DNA from: Pyxidicoccus trucidator
Lineage (GTDB): Bacteria > Myxococcota > Myxococcia > Myxococcales > Myxococcaceae
NCBI RefSeq assembly: GCF_010894435.1
Contig: NZ_JAAIXZ010000001.1
Location: 1,332,322 to 1,396,321 of the forward strand
DNA length: 64,000 nucleotides
Direction of reading: 5' to 3'
Shown here piece after piece: positions 42,902-51,455 of the stretch; position 1 is the stretch's first letter; the number at the start of each line of letters is the position of its first letter. The notes beneath the pieces are model-generated. The model was not told the DNA's origin and made no database searches. It saw only the letters and a list, made by a program, of their open reading frames with translations. Made by a program: the position numbers and the translations under genes.

Positions 42902-43056
42902 GTCGAGTTCTCCCTCTCGCGGCCATCCTTCCATGCTCCCCACGTCGCGTCAGCACGGATGCAGGAGGAGCCGCCTGGAGGCCGCGCGCGGTACGCTGAC
43001 GGGAGCAGGGCGAGTGGGGCGTCCCCCACCGGGCCCATGACAGGGAGACCCAGCCC

Positions 43057-43641
43057 ATGACGGCGCAGCTCAGTGACAACGTCCGGTATCTCGACCGCGA
43101 CTTCGCGCTCTCCGGAGTGAAGGGCTCGGGGCTCTTCGAGCCGACGCGGCACGGGCTCGAGCCCCAGATGCAGTCGACAGCCTGCCGCCGTGGCTTCGTC
43201 TGCATCTATGCAGTCTCGGACGGCGGGCTGTTCCTGGAGGAGCTGCGCCTCGGCCTGTCCCCACCGGAGGAGCAGGAGGTCCAGGCGGGCCGGGGCAAGC
43301 CCCTGTTCGGCCAGGCGCCCCGGTACGTGGACACGTGGGATGAGCACGTCGTGTACGAGCGCCTCCACGCGCCCGTGGCGTTCTCCGGGGGCCTGCTGGT
43401 GGCCTCGGACTTCGTCCGGGAGCTGTATGTCCACATGGGCTTCCACCCGGCCTGGAAGTACCGCGAAGTCCATGAACTCCTCTTCGAGAAGGGCCGGCTG
43501 GTGGAGGCACGCGACTGCTCCCAGACCATGCACAGGGTCCGCGAGCGCCTGCGCGAGCAGCCGCTCGGACCGGGCGGGTCGGCCAGCCGGAGTGAAATCG
43601 AGCAGTGGGTCTCGAAGACCTTTCGTCTGGACCAAGACTGA
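43057..43641 (+). CDS. hypothetical cytoplasmic protein
   Basis: A 194-residue protein with no signal or membrane segment. The sequence has a mixed alpha/beta look with several conserved-looking aromatics (PRYVDTWDEHVVYERLH, then HPAWKYREVHEL) but no family was recognised. A GGGAG lies upstream of the ATG at 43057. The molybdopterin oxidoreductase gene starts 60 bases after its stop on the same strand and might be co-transcribed. Function unknown. Confidence 0.6.
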   Translation: MTAQLSDNVRYLDRDFALSGVKGSGLFEPTRHGLEPQMQSTACRRGFVCIYAVSDGGLFLEELRLGLSPPEEQEVQAGRGKPLFGQAPRYVDTWDEHVVYERLHAPVAFSGGLLVASDFVRELYVHMGFHPAWKYREVHELLFEKGRLVEARDCSQTMHRVRERLREQPLGPGGSASRSEIEQWVSKTFRLDQD

Positions 43642-43701
43642 AGCTCGCCGCTGGGGGCGCCCACGCAGGTCGCCCGGGCGGAGCGTTGTAGACTCCGGGG
43701 C

Positions 43702-45912
43702 ATGACTGCCTCCGCCGAGTCCCGGGTCCACTTCCGCACCTGCAATCTCTGCGAGGCCATGTGCGGCCTGCGCATCGAGCTGGAAGGCAACCGCATCACC
43801 TCCATCCGCGGTGACGAGGAGGACACGTTCAGCCGGGGCCACATCTGCCCCAAGGCGCTGGCGCTCAAGGACCTGTACGAGGACCCGGACCGGCTGCGCC
43901 ACCCCATGCGGCGCACCGCCAGCGGCTGGGAGCAGGTCTCCTGGGAGGACGCGCTGGAAGAGACGGCGCGCCGCCTCCACGCCACGCAGAAGGAGCACGG
44001 CCGCGACGCGGTGGCCGTGTACCTGGGCAACCCCAACGTCCACAACACGGGCAACATCATGTTCGGGCCCGAGCTGCTGCGGACGCTGCGCTCGCGCAAC
44101 CGCTACTCCGCCACGTCGGTGGACCAGCTCCCGCACCAGCTCGTCGCGTACCTCATGTTCGGCCACCAGCTCCTTGTGCCCATCCCCGACATCGACCGCA
44201 CGCGATACATGCTGGTGATGGGCGCCAACCCGCTCGCCTCCAATGGCAGCCTGATGACGGCGCCGGACGTGCGCGCCCGCCTGCGCGCGATTCAACAGCG
44301 CGGCGGCCGCGTCGTCGTCGTCGACCCGCGCCGCACGGAGACGGCTGGCATCGCCGACTCGCACGTCTTCATCCGCCCCGGCACGGACGCGCTCGCGCTG
44401 CTCGCCCTGCTGCACGTGGCCCTGGTGGAGACAACGCCGCGCCCCGGCCCCCTCGCCGCGCATGTGGACGGACTGGACACCGTGCGCGAGCTTGCCCGCG
44501 AGTTCACCCCCGAGCGCGTGGCCCCGCACACCGGCGTGCCGACGGACGTGCTGCGCGGAATCGCCCGCGACTTCCTCGCCGCCGACGGCGCCGTCTGCTA
44601 CGGCCGCATGGGCCTGTCCACGCAGCCGTTCGGCTCGCTGTGCCAATGGCTCATCAACGTCCTCAACACCGTGACGGGCAACCTGGACCGCGAGGGCGGC
44701 GCCATGTTCACCCTGCCCGCCTTCGACATCATCGGCGGTCCGAAGGCGCTGGGCCTGGGGCGCGGCAGCATCGGCCGGTGGAAGAGCCGCGTGCGCGGGC
44801 TGCCCGAGTTCGGCGGCGAGCTGCCCTCGGCCGCGCTCGCGGAGGAGATCCTCACCCCGGGCGAGGGCCGCGTCCGCGCGCTGCTCACCCTGGCCGGCAA
44901 CCCCGTGCTGTCCACGCCCAATGGCTCGCAGCTGGACAAGGCGCTGGGCGGGCTGGACTTCATGGTGAGCATCGACCCGTACCTCAACGAGACGACGCGC
45001 CACGCCCACCTCATCCTCCCACCCGTGTCCCCGCTGGAGCGGAGCCACTACGACATCGCCTTCCACGCGCTCGCGGTCCGCAACACGGCGAAGTACTCGC
45101 CGGCCCTCTTCGAGCCCGGGCCCGACGCGCGCCATGACTGGCAGATTCTCCTGTCGCTCCAGCACCGGCTGGAGACGCTGCGCAAGGGGCGGCCCTCCCT
45201 GCGCTCCACGCTGAAGTACCAGGCCGTGTCGAGGCTGGGACCCGAGCGGTTGCTGGACCTCGGCCTGCGGCTGGGGCCCCATGGCGCCCGCTTCCACCCG
45301 CTGAAGCAGGGCCTCACCCTGGCGAAGCTGCGCGCGGCGCCGCACGGCGTGGACCTGGGCCCGCTCAAGCCCTGCCTTCCCCACCGCCTCCAGACGAAGG
45401 ACCGCCGCGTCCACCTGGCCCCGGAGCAACTGGTGGCGGACGTGCAGCGGCTGCGCGAGCGCTTCCCCGAGAGCGCCACCCCGGAGGTGCGCGACGGCGA
45501 ATTGCTCCTCATCGGCCGCCGCCACCTGCGCGACAACAACTCCTGGCTGCACAACGTGTCCGGCCTCGTGAAGGGCAAGCCGCGCTGCACGCTGATGATG
45601 CACCCGGAGGACGCGGCGCGACGCGGCCTCGCGGATGGCGCGGAAGTCACCGTCACCTCGCGCGTGGGAGCGGTGACGGTGGCCGTCGCGGTGACGGACG
45701 ACGTCATGCCCGGCGTGGTGAGCCTGCCGCATGGCTACGGACACGGCCGCCAGGGCACGCGCCTCAAGGTCGCCGCCGAGCACGCGGGCGTCAGCGTCAA
45801 CGACCTCACGGATGACCGGGCACTGGACGCGCTCAGCGGCAACGCCGCCTTCAGTGCGACGCCGGTACAGGTGAGGCTGGCCGCGCGGGAGTCCGCCACA
45901 CCAGCGGCGTGA
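43702..45912 (+). CDS. molybdopterin-dependent oxidoreductase (DMSO-reductase superfamily)
   Basis: A 736-residue enzyme. The N-terminus has four cysteines (14, 17, 21 and 49) in the C-x2-C-x3-C-x27-C pattern of the Fe4S4 cluster, then molybdopterin-binding blocks (YLGNPNVHNTG, VMGANPLASNG, VVDPRRTETA). The metal-ligand region SATSVDQLPHQL lacks the Cys or Sec of nitrate reductases and formate dehydrogenases, so the molybdenum/tungsten ligand is Asp/Ser or absent; the substrate cannot be named. There is no twin-arginine signal, suggesting a cytoplasmic enzyme. No small subunit is adjacent. The 3' end overlaps the flippase-like gene by 62 bases tail to tail. Confidence 0.92.
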   Translation: MTASAESRVHFRTCNLCEAMCGLRIELEGNRITSIRGDEEDTFSRGHICPKALALKDLYEDPDRLRHPMRRTASGWEQVSWEDALEETARRLHATQKEHGRDAVAVYLGNPNVHNTGNIMFGPELLRTLRSRNRYSATSVDQLPHQLVAYLMFGHQLLVPIPDIDRTRYMLVMGANPLASNGSLMTAPDVRARLRAIQQRGGRVVVVDPRRTETAGIADSHVFIRPGTDALALLALLHVALVETTPRPGPLAAHVDGLDTVRELAREFTPERVAPHTGVPTDVLRGIARDFLAADGAVCYGRMGLSTQPFGSLCQWLINVLNTVTGNLDREGGAMFTLPAFDIIGGPKALGLGRGSIGRWKSRVRGLPEFGGELPSAALAEEILTPGEGRVRALLTLAGNPVLSTPNGSQLDKALGGLDFMVSIDPYLNETTRHAHLILPPVSPLERSHYDIAFHALAVRNTAKYSPALFEPGPDARHDWQILLSLQHRLETLRKGRPSLRSTLKYQAVSRLGPERLLDLGLRLGPHGARFHPLKQGLTLAKLRAAPHGVDLGPLKPCLPHRLQTKDRRVHLAPEQLVADVQRLRERFPESATPEVRDGELLLIGRRHLRDNNSWLHNVSGLVKGKPRCTLMMHPEDAARRGLADGAEVTVTSRVGAVTVAVAVTDDVMPGVVSLPHGYGHGRQGTRLKVAAEHAGVSVNDLTDDRALDALSGNAAFSATPVQVRLAARESATPAA

Positions 45913-46897
45913 GCACGCCCGCCACGACGAAGAGCAATTGCACCACGTGCCCCAGCATCGCCACCGACATGGCGCGCGCGGCCGTGGTGTCCAGCACGCC
46001 CGCCGCCATCGCGAAGGCGCCGTCACTCACGCCCACCTGCCCCGGCACCAGTGAGCCCACCGCCAGCGCGCACAGGTAGAGGCCCTGGGAGAAGAGGGCC
46101 TGCACCAGGGACGTGTCGATGCCCACCGCGTGCGTCAGCACCGCGTACTGCCCCACCTGGAACACCCGGCTGCCCAGGAAGGCCAGCGAGGGGCGCCACG
46201 GCAGCAGCGCTCCGCACCGCGCGGACGCCTGGAACTGCTCCGCGTGCGAGGCCCAGCGGTGGAAGCGCCGCGCCAGCCACGCCACCGGCCGCTTCGCACG
46301 CATGCACGCGCGCAGGCCCGCCGACAGCAACACCAGCACCACGCCATGCACCAGCATGGCCACCGTGAAGAGGGAGAAGCCTGTCAGCAGGTACGACGCC
46401 AGGGCGCAGGGGAAGGAGATGAGGCCCCCCGCCGCCAGCGAGGCCGACTGCGAGGTGGCCGCCGCCGCCGTGGCCGCGGCGCCGCCCGCGTAGGGCGCGA
46501 GCAGCGCCGCCTTGGTGGCCTCCGCCGCCGCGCGGCCCGCGGGAGCCATGCTGGACACCGCCGTGCCGATGAGCTGCGAGCGCACCAGCATGGAGAGCGG
46601 GATGCGCCCGGCGCTGGCGCCATACGCGGAGCGCGTGGCCAGGGCGTCCATGCACTGGCGGCCCAGCTCCAGCAGCACCACCCACGGCAGGTACGCGGCG
46701 GCGTCCGACAGCACCCCCCGCAGCTCACCTGGCCCCGCCTTGCGCACCAGCAGCGCCAACATTCCCAACCCGGCCAGCGCGAAGACGGGGCGCAGCACCC
46801 CCGCCGCCCTCCGACGCCAGGCCCCGGGCAGTGCGGGCACAGACATCGCGGCACCCACCGGCTGGCCCAGGGTCATCTCCCCGTGTGTGTTGCTCAC
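45851..46897 (-). CDS. flippase-like / LPG-synthase transmembrane domain protein
   Basis: A 348-residue polytopic membrane protein from a GTG start, with about eight hydrophobic helices. SSMAPAGRAAAEATKAALL and LVPGQVGVSDGAFAMAAGVL are the paired motifs of the lysylphosphatidylglycerol-synthase-like (UPF0104) flippase family. Relatives move lipid head groups or polyprenyl-sugar intermediates across the inner membrane. The soluble aminoacyl-transfer domain is absent, so it is the membrane half only. Its last 62 bases overlap the oxidoreductase gene on the opposite strand. Confidence 0.85.
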   Translation of the reverse strand: MSNTHGEMTLGQPVGAAMSVPALPGAWRRRAAGVLRPVFALAGLGMLALLVRKAGPGELRGVLSDAAAYLPWVVLLELGRQCMDALATRSAYGASAGRIPLSMLVRSQLIGTAVSSMAPAGRAAAEATKAALLAPYAGGAAATAAAATSQSASLAAGGLISFPCALASYLLTGFSLFTVAMLVHGVVLVLLSAGLRACMRAKRPVAWLARRFHRWASHAEQFQASARCGALLPWRPSLAFLGSRVFQVGQYAVLTHAVGIDTSLVQALFSQGLYLCALAVGSLVPGQVGVSDGAFAMAAGVLDTTAARAMSVAMLGHVVQLLFVVAGVLTPLVWRTPARPASPVPASH

Positions 46898-47152
46898 CCG
46901 CGCCCCTCCTCGCCGCCCCGCCCACGCCCAGGCCTCGAATGAAACTGGGCAGCGTGATCGCCGCTGGCGAGGGCGGACTGTCGGAAGCCGTCAGCCCCTG
47001 TCCCTTCACGTCAGCGGGTGGACACCCGGCCGTGTCCCACACCGCCCCAGGAGGTGGGTTGCGGCGGGTGACATCGACTGCCTGCACGCTCGGCACCCGG
47101 ATGGAACGCCGCTAGGGTGCGGCACGCATTTCCCCCGGACACGGAGTCACGC

Positions 47153-48139
47153 ATGAAAGCAGTGCGATTCTCGACCTTCGGTCATCCCTTGAAGGTAGCG
47201 GAGGTGGTGGAGGAGTCGGACGCGGCGCTGCAGCCCGGCGAGGCCCGGGTCGAGGTGCTGGCCACGCCCATCAACCCCTCCGATTTGCTCACCCTCACGG
47301 GCCAGTACGGCCAGCTCCCCAAGCTGCCCGCGGTGCCCGGCAACGAGGGCGTGGGCCGGGTGGTGGAGGTGAAGGACTCCACCGCCGTGCGCGTGGGAGA
47401 CAAGGTGTTCCTCCCCATCGGCGCGGGCACCTGGCGCACGCACCTCACCGCCCCCGCCGAGACGCTGCTGCCGCTGCCCCCCGGCATCGACTTGCAGCAG
47501 GCGTCGATGATGTTCATCAACCCGCCCACCGCGGACGTCCTGCTGCGGCAGTTCGTCACCCTCCAGCCCGGCGACTGGGTGCTGCAGAACGCCGCCAACT
47601 CGGCGGTGGGGCGCTACGTCATCTCCCTGGCGAAGCTGGCCGGGTACAAGACGGTGAACGTGGTGCGCCGCGAGGAGCTGGCGGCGGAGCTGACGGCGCT
47701 GGGCGCGGACGTCGTGCTGGTGGACGCGGAGAACCTTCCCGAGCGCGTGCGCGAGGTGACGGGCGGCGCGAAGGTGAAGCTGGCCCTCGACGCGGTGGGC
47801 GGCGACTCCACGATGCGCCTCGGAGACTCCCTCGCCACCGGTGGCACGGTGGTGAACTACGGCGTCATGAGCGGCAAGGGGCCCAAGCTGTCCGCGGCGG
47901 CCTCCATCTTCAAGGACATCACCCTGCGCGGCTTCTGGCTGGTGCTGTGGATGAAGCGCACCCCGCGCGAGGACCAGCGCGCCCTCTTCGCCCGGCTCGC
48001 GCAGCTCATCGCGAACGGCACCCTGCGCACGCCGGTGGAGGGCACCTTCGCGCTGGAGGACATCAAGGACGCCCTGGCCCGCGCCATGGAAGGTGGCCGC
48101 AGCGGCAAGGTGCTCCTCACCCCCAATGGAAAGGTCTGA
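47153..48139 (+). CDS. MDR-family 2-enoyl thioester reductase-like oxidoreductase
   Basis: A 328-residue medium-chain dehydrogenase/reductase without zinc-ligand pattern. INPSDLLTLTGQYG near residue 40 carries the tyrosine (Tyr52) that corresponds to the catalytic residue of mitochondrial-type enoyl thioester reductases; NSAVGRYVISLAKLAGY is the cofactor fold. It probably reduces the double bond of an enoyl-CoA/ACP with NADPH. Start at the ATG at 47153. The SDR gene follows four bases after its stop; enoyl reduction and ketone/alcohol conversion could act on the same acyl chain. Confidence 0.85.
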   Translation: MKAVRFSTFGHPLKVAEVVEESDAALQPGEARVEVLATPINPSDLLTLTGQYGQLPKLPAVPGNEGVGRVVEVKDSTAVRVGDKVFLPIGAGTWRTHLTAPAETLLPLPPGIDLQQASMMFINPPTADVLLRQFVTLQPGDWVLQNAANSAVGRYVISLAKLAGYKTVNVVRREELAAELTALGADVVLVDAENLPERVREVTGGAKVKLALDAVGGDSTMRLGDSLATGGTVVNYGVMSGKGPKLSAAASIFKDITLRGFWLVLWMKRTPREDQRALFARLAQLIANGTLRTPVEGTFALEDIKDALARAMEGGRSGKVLLTPNGKV

Positions 48140-48143
48140 CGCG

Positions 48144-48917
48144 ATGAAGCGCGTCGAAGGCAAGGTGGCGTTGATTACGGGCGGCGCGGGCGGGCTGGGC
48201 AGCGCGGCGGCGCGCATGCTGGCGCGCGAGGGCGCCAGGGTGGTGGTGACGGACCGCAAGGAACGCGAGCAGGACGGGCAGGCGGTGGCCGCGTCCCTGG
48301 GCGACGGCGTGGGCCTGTTCCTCCCCCTGGACGTCACGAAGGAGGACGACTGGGCGAAGGCGATGGAGCGCACGCTGGCGCACTTCGGCCGGCTCGACGT
48401 GCTGGTCAACAACGCCGGCATGGGCATCCCCAAGGACATCGAGTCGCTCTCCCTGGAGGAGTGGCGCCTCGTCCACGCCGTCAACCTGGACGGCGTCTTC
48501 CTGGGCTGCAAGCACGCCATCCGCGCCATGCGTCAGTGCGGCGCGAAGGGCTCCATCATCAACGTGTCCTCGGTGGCGGGACTGATGGGTGTGCCCACGC
48601 TCATCGCGTACGGCTCCGCCAAGGGCGCGGTGCGCATGTTCACCAAGTCGGTGGCCATGCACTGCGCGCACAAGGGCTACGGCATCCGCTGCAACTCCAT
48701 CCACCCCACGTTCATCGAGACGGACATGGTGGACGCGCTGGCGAAGAGCAGCGGCGACCCGGCGAAGGCCCGCGCCAACATGGCGCGCACCATCCCCCTG
48801 GGCCGCCTGGGCGAGCCGGATGACTTCGCGTACGCCATCGTCTACCTCGCGTCGGACGAGTCGAAGCTGATGACGGGCTCGGAGTTCGTCCTCGACGGAG
48901 GCGCCACCGCGCAGTGA
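48144..48917 (+). CDS. short-chain dehydrogenase/reductase
   Basis: A 257-residue classical SDR: TGGAGGLG cofactor loop, NNAG at about 91, the YGSAKGAV catalytic Tyr-Lys, and the LTGSEFVLDGG-type C-terminus. It resembles hydroxysteroid and 3-oxoacyl reductase subgroups. It oxidises or reduces a hydroxyl/keto group with NAD(P)H; the substrate is unknown. It sits four bases after the enoyl-reductase-like gene, so the pair is one operon, possibly for a lipid or hydroxy-acid pathway. Confidence 0.92.
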   Translation: MKRVEGKVALITGGAGGLGSAAARMLAREGARVVVTDRKEREQDGQAVAASLGDGVGLFLPLDVTKEDDWAKAMERTLAHFGRLDVLVNNAGMGIPKDIESLSLEEWRLVHAVNLDGVFLGCKHAIRAMRQCGAKGSIINVSSVAGLMGVPTLIAYGSAKGAVRMFTKSVAMHCAHKGYGIRCNSIHPTFIETDMVDALAKSSGDPAKARANMARTIPLGRLGEPDDFAYAIVYLASDESKLMTGSEFVLDGGATAQ

Positions 48918-48939
48918 CGCACGGTGGAGTGGCGGCGCC

Positions 48940-51447
48940 TCAGGCCCAGGGCGCCGCCATCAGCTCCCCGAAGCGCAGGCCCAGCTCCATGCGCCCCGTC
49001 ATGGCCCTGCCCCATGCGGTGGCCTCGGCCGTCCACGACTCCACCGTGAGGCCGTGCGCCGCGAACACCGCCAGGACGTCGGCGCCACCGCCGCTCAGTT
49101 GCTTGAGGAGCAGCACGTAGTCCATCAGCGTGGGCAGCCGCGCGTCGGGCAGGATGACCTCGTCGTCAATGGGCCGGCCCGGTAGCTGGGGACGCAGGGT
49201 GAAGGCCGCCAGCGCCGCGATGTGCATTGCGGGAAGGTGGAGCGCGGGCTCCTGGCGCCGGGCGTCGTCCGCCTGGCGCTCCAAGTCCCGGCGGCGGGAC
49301 TCCTCCACCACGCGCCGCAGCTCCGCCTGGCGCTCCAAGTCCCGGCGGCGGGACTCCTCCACCACGCGTCGCAGCTCCGCTTCCCGCTCCCGTGCGTCAT
49401 CCTCCGCCTTCCGGTCGAGGTACTCGCGCATCAACCGCACTTCGACGTGGAGGTCCTCCAGCAAGTCACGGTGGTAGCTCGACTCGCCCTCCGGCACCGG
49501 CGCGGCGCGGACGCGGCGCTCGAAGTCGGGGAACCACGGCAGGAAGCGCTCCACCTCTGGGATGAGCGCGTCGTGTCCCTCGCGCAGCGTGTTGGCCAGC
49601 GCCGCCGCCGCGTAGAACGCGGCGTGGGACGTGGAGCGCGGCCAGGCATCCACCCGGGCCTCCGCCGCCGCCCACACGCACGCGAGGCGCCGGGGCAGCT
49701 CCTCCACGGGCGCCTCACGGACCAGCAGGTCCACCAGCTCGGGCAGCCGCGTGGGCGCGTCCGCGCGCCACCAGGCCTCGAAGCGGGCGACGGGGTCCGG
49801 CTCCTCCGCGAGCTGCCGCTCCCACAGCTCCTGCCGCCATGGCGCAAAGGCGGACAGCACGTCCGCGCGCTCTTCCGGGTGCAGCCGGAAGCGCAGCCAC
49901 GCGGCGTCGATGAGCTCCTCGCGACCGGAGATACCGCTCCAGTACCTCACCGCCTTCGCGAGCGGGGCCAGCAGTCGCGCCCTCCCGGGAGGCTCCCACA
50001 CGGCCAGCAGCAGCCGCGCCACCCGGCCGCCGGAGCGCACCTCCCACCGGTCCATCCGGCCGGGCAGGGACACCAGCGCGTCCAGCAGCGGCACCGCGCC
50101 CTCCTCCTCGCGCGCCCAACCGTGGAGCAGGGGTGTCTCCTCGGGGCCGGCCAGCGAGAGGAAGCGCGTGAAGTGCCCGTCCTGGAACAGGCGCGCGCGT
50201 CCCGCGGGCGTCTCTCGCGCGAGTGCCTCCGCGGCGGCGGCCACGAAGGCGCGCACCGCCGCCAGGCCCTCCGCGTCAGGGGCGGCGGCGGCCCAGTCCA
50301 GGAAGCGCAGCGCGTCCTCCCCGGGCAGGGTGCTCAGAGTACGCCGGGCCCAGGTGGCCCAGAGGTCCTGGTCCGCCGCCGACAGCGTGGCGAAGGGCTG
50401 GCCCTGGACCCACGAGTGCAGCTCGCCCGCGAGCCCACCCTCCACCCGCGAGGACACGGAGAGCAGCGTGGACAGCGCCCCGGGCGGCGGCGGCGTGGGC
50501 AGCCGCCTCAGCACGTCACGGGCAAAGGCCGCGTCTCCGTCGACATGCAGTCGCTCCAGGAGTCGTGCCGAGCCCAGGGCGGCCAGCGTGCGGCGGGCCT
50601 CCGTCACCTGCTCCGCGTCGGACGCGTCCAGCGCGGCGAGGAGGCCCGCCTCATCCTTCAAGCAGAGCGCGCACTCGAAGCGCACGTCGGCGTCCGGGTG
50701 GCGCAGCCCCTCGCGCAGCGTGAAGAGCAGGTCCAGCTCCGGCTCGCTCCCCGTGACGCGCGCCAGCGCCACGGCCGCGCGGGCCCGGTGCTCCGGATGT
50801 TCCGCGAGGACGGTGCGGGCGTGCCGCTGGAGTTGCTCGCGCTGCTCCTTCCGGATGCGCATGCGGGGAAAGACGCGCCAGCGGGTGAGGGCCAGCGTCG
50901 CCTCCAGGCCGAAGCGGCCTTCGTCGAGCAGGCAGACGGTGGCGGAGGACAGCATGGCGTGCGAGGGGTGCCCCTGGTTCACCTCCGCGAGCGCCGCGAG
51001 CCACCGGACCTCCTCCACGGTGCTCCGCTGGTGGAGCGCCTCCAGGGACTCGGTGGGTGACGCGGGGGACTCGCCCGTCTCGAAGGACGCTGCTCCCGGG
51101 AGCCAGCGGGCCCACCGGTCCTCCACCTCCTCGGCGAAGCCCTGGAGGAGGAGGTACGGCTCGCAGCGCCTCACGTCCACCAGGAGGCGGCGCACCTGGG
51201 TCCACTGCGCGGCGTACTGGCGCTCCAGCGTGTCCGCCAGGGCTGGCTCCAGCAGGGCCACCCGCTCCGCCAGCGCGAAGCGGTCCACGCCGGCCTGGAG
51301 CAGCATGCGCGCGGCGCCATACCACTCGGCCGGCACGAAGCCGCAGCCGCACTCGGGACACCGGCCGTCCGGCGACTTGAAGCGCGTACAGGCCGGGCAG
51401 CGGACCTTCGCGCCCCGGCGGGCACCGTTCTCCAGCAGGAGGACCAT
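48940..51447 (-). CDS. zinc-ribbon and HEAT-like repeat protein
   Basis: An 835-residue protein. The N-terminus has a zinc ribbon (Cys17, 20, 30, 33, with Cys35 close by). The middle is a long array of helical repeats with HPDADVRFECALCLKDEAGLL-like units, resembling HEAT/PBS repeats. Near the C-terminus are two adjacent 18-residue units, VVEESRRRDLERQ..., forming a charged coil. No enzyme motif is visible; it probably acts as a scaffold. The secreted protein gene downstream starts eight bases before this gene on the same strand, so the two are an operon. Confidence 0.72.
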   Translation of the reverse strand: MVLLLENGARRGAKVRCPACTRFKSPDGRCPECGCGFVPAEWYGAARMLLQAGVDRFALAERVALLEPALADTLERQYAAQWTQVRRLLVDVRRCEPYLLLQGFAEEVEDRWARWLPGAASFETGESPASPTESLEALHQRSTVEEVRWLAALAEVNQGHPSHAMLSSATVCLLDEGRFGLEATLALTRWRVFPRMRIRKEQREQLQRHARTVLAEHPEHRARAAVALARVTGSEPELDLLFTLREGLRHPDADVRFECALCLKDEAGLLAALDASDAEQVTEARRTLAALGSARLLERLHVDGDAAFARDVLRRLPTPPPPGALSTLLSVSSRVEGGLAGELHSWVQGQPFATLSAADQDLWATWARRTLSTLPGEDALRFLDWAAAAPDAEGLAAVRAFVAAAAEALARETPAGRARLFQDGHFTRFLSLAGPEETPLLHGWAREEEGAVPLLDALVSLPGRMDRWEVRSGGRVARLLLAVWEPPGRARLLAPLAKAVRYWSGISGREELIDAAWLRFRLHPEERADVLSAFAPWRQELWERQLAEEPDPVARFEAWWRADAPTRLPELVDLLVREAPVEELPRRLACVWAAAEARVDAWPRSTSHAAFYAAAALANTLREGHDALIPEVERFLPWFPDFERRVRAAPVPEGESSYHRDLLEDLHVEVRLMREYLDRKAEDDAREREAELRRVVEESRRRDLERQAELRRVVEESRRRDLERQADDARRQEPALHLPAMHIAALAAFTLRPQLPGRPIDDEVILPDARLPTLMDYVLLLKQLSGGGADVLAVFAAHGLTVESWTAEATAWGRAMTGRMELGLRFGELMAAPWA
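49270..49377. repeat. 54-bp tandem repeat, two copies
   Basis: Units 49270-49323 and 49324-49377 match at 53 of 54 positions and add 18 residues in frame to the coiled coil of the zinc-ribbon/HEAT protein. The near-identity points to a recent duplication. Confidence 0.92.
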
Positions 51448-51455
51448 GTCCCGGG

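Noticed and set aside
42817-46026. Very long minus-strand open frame opposite the molybdopterin oxidoreductase
   Set aside because: Its length follows from the high-G+C third positions of the plus-strand gene; the translation has no domain, is rich in Arg/His/Ala, and the plus-strand product has clear cluster and cofactor motifs.
49270-49377. Tandem 54-mers as a CRISPR
   Set aside because: Only two adjacent copies without spacers, in frame within a coding region.
49222-51060. 612-codon plus-strand frame over the zinc-ribbon/HEAT gene
   Set aside because: Antisense shadow; its translation is low complexity without motifs.
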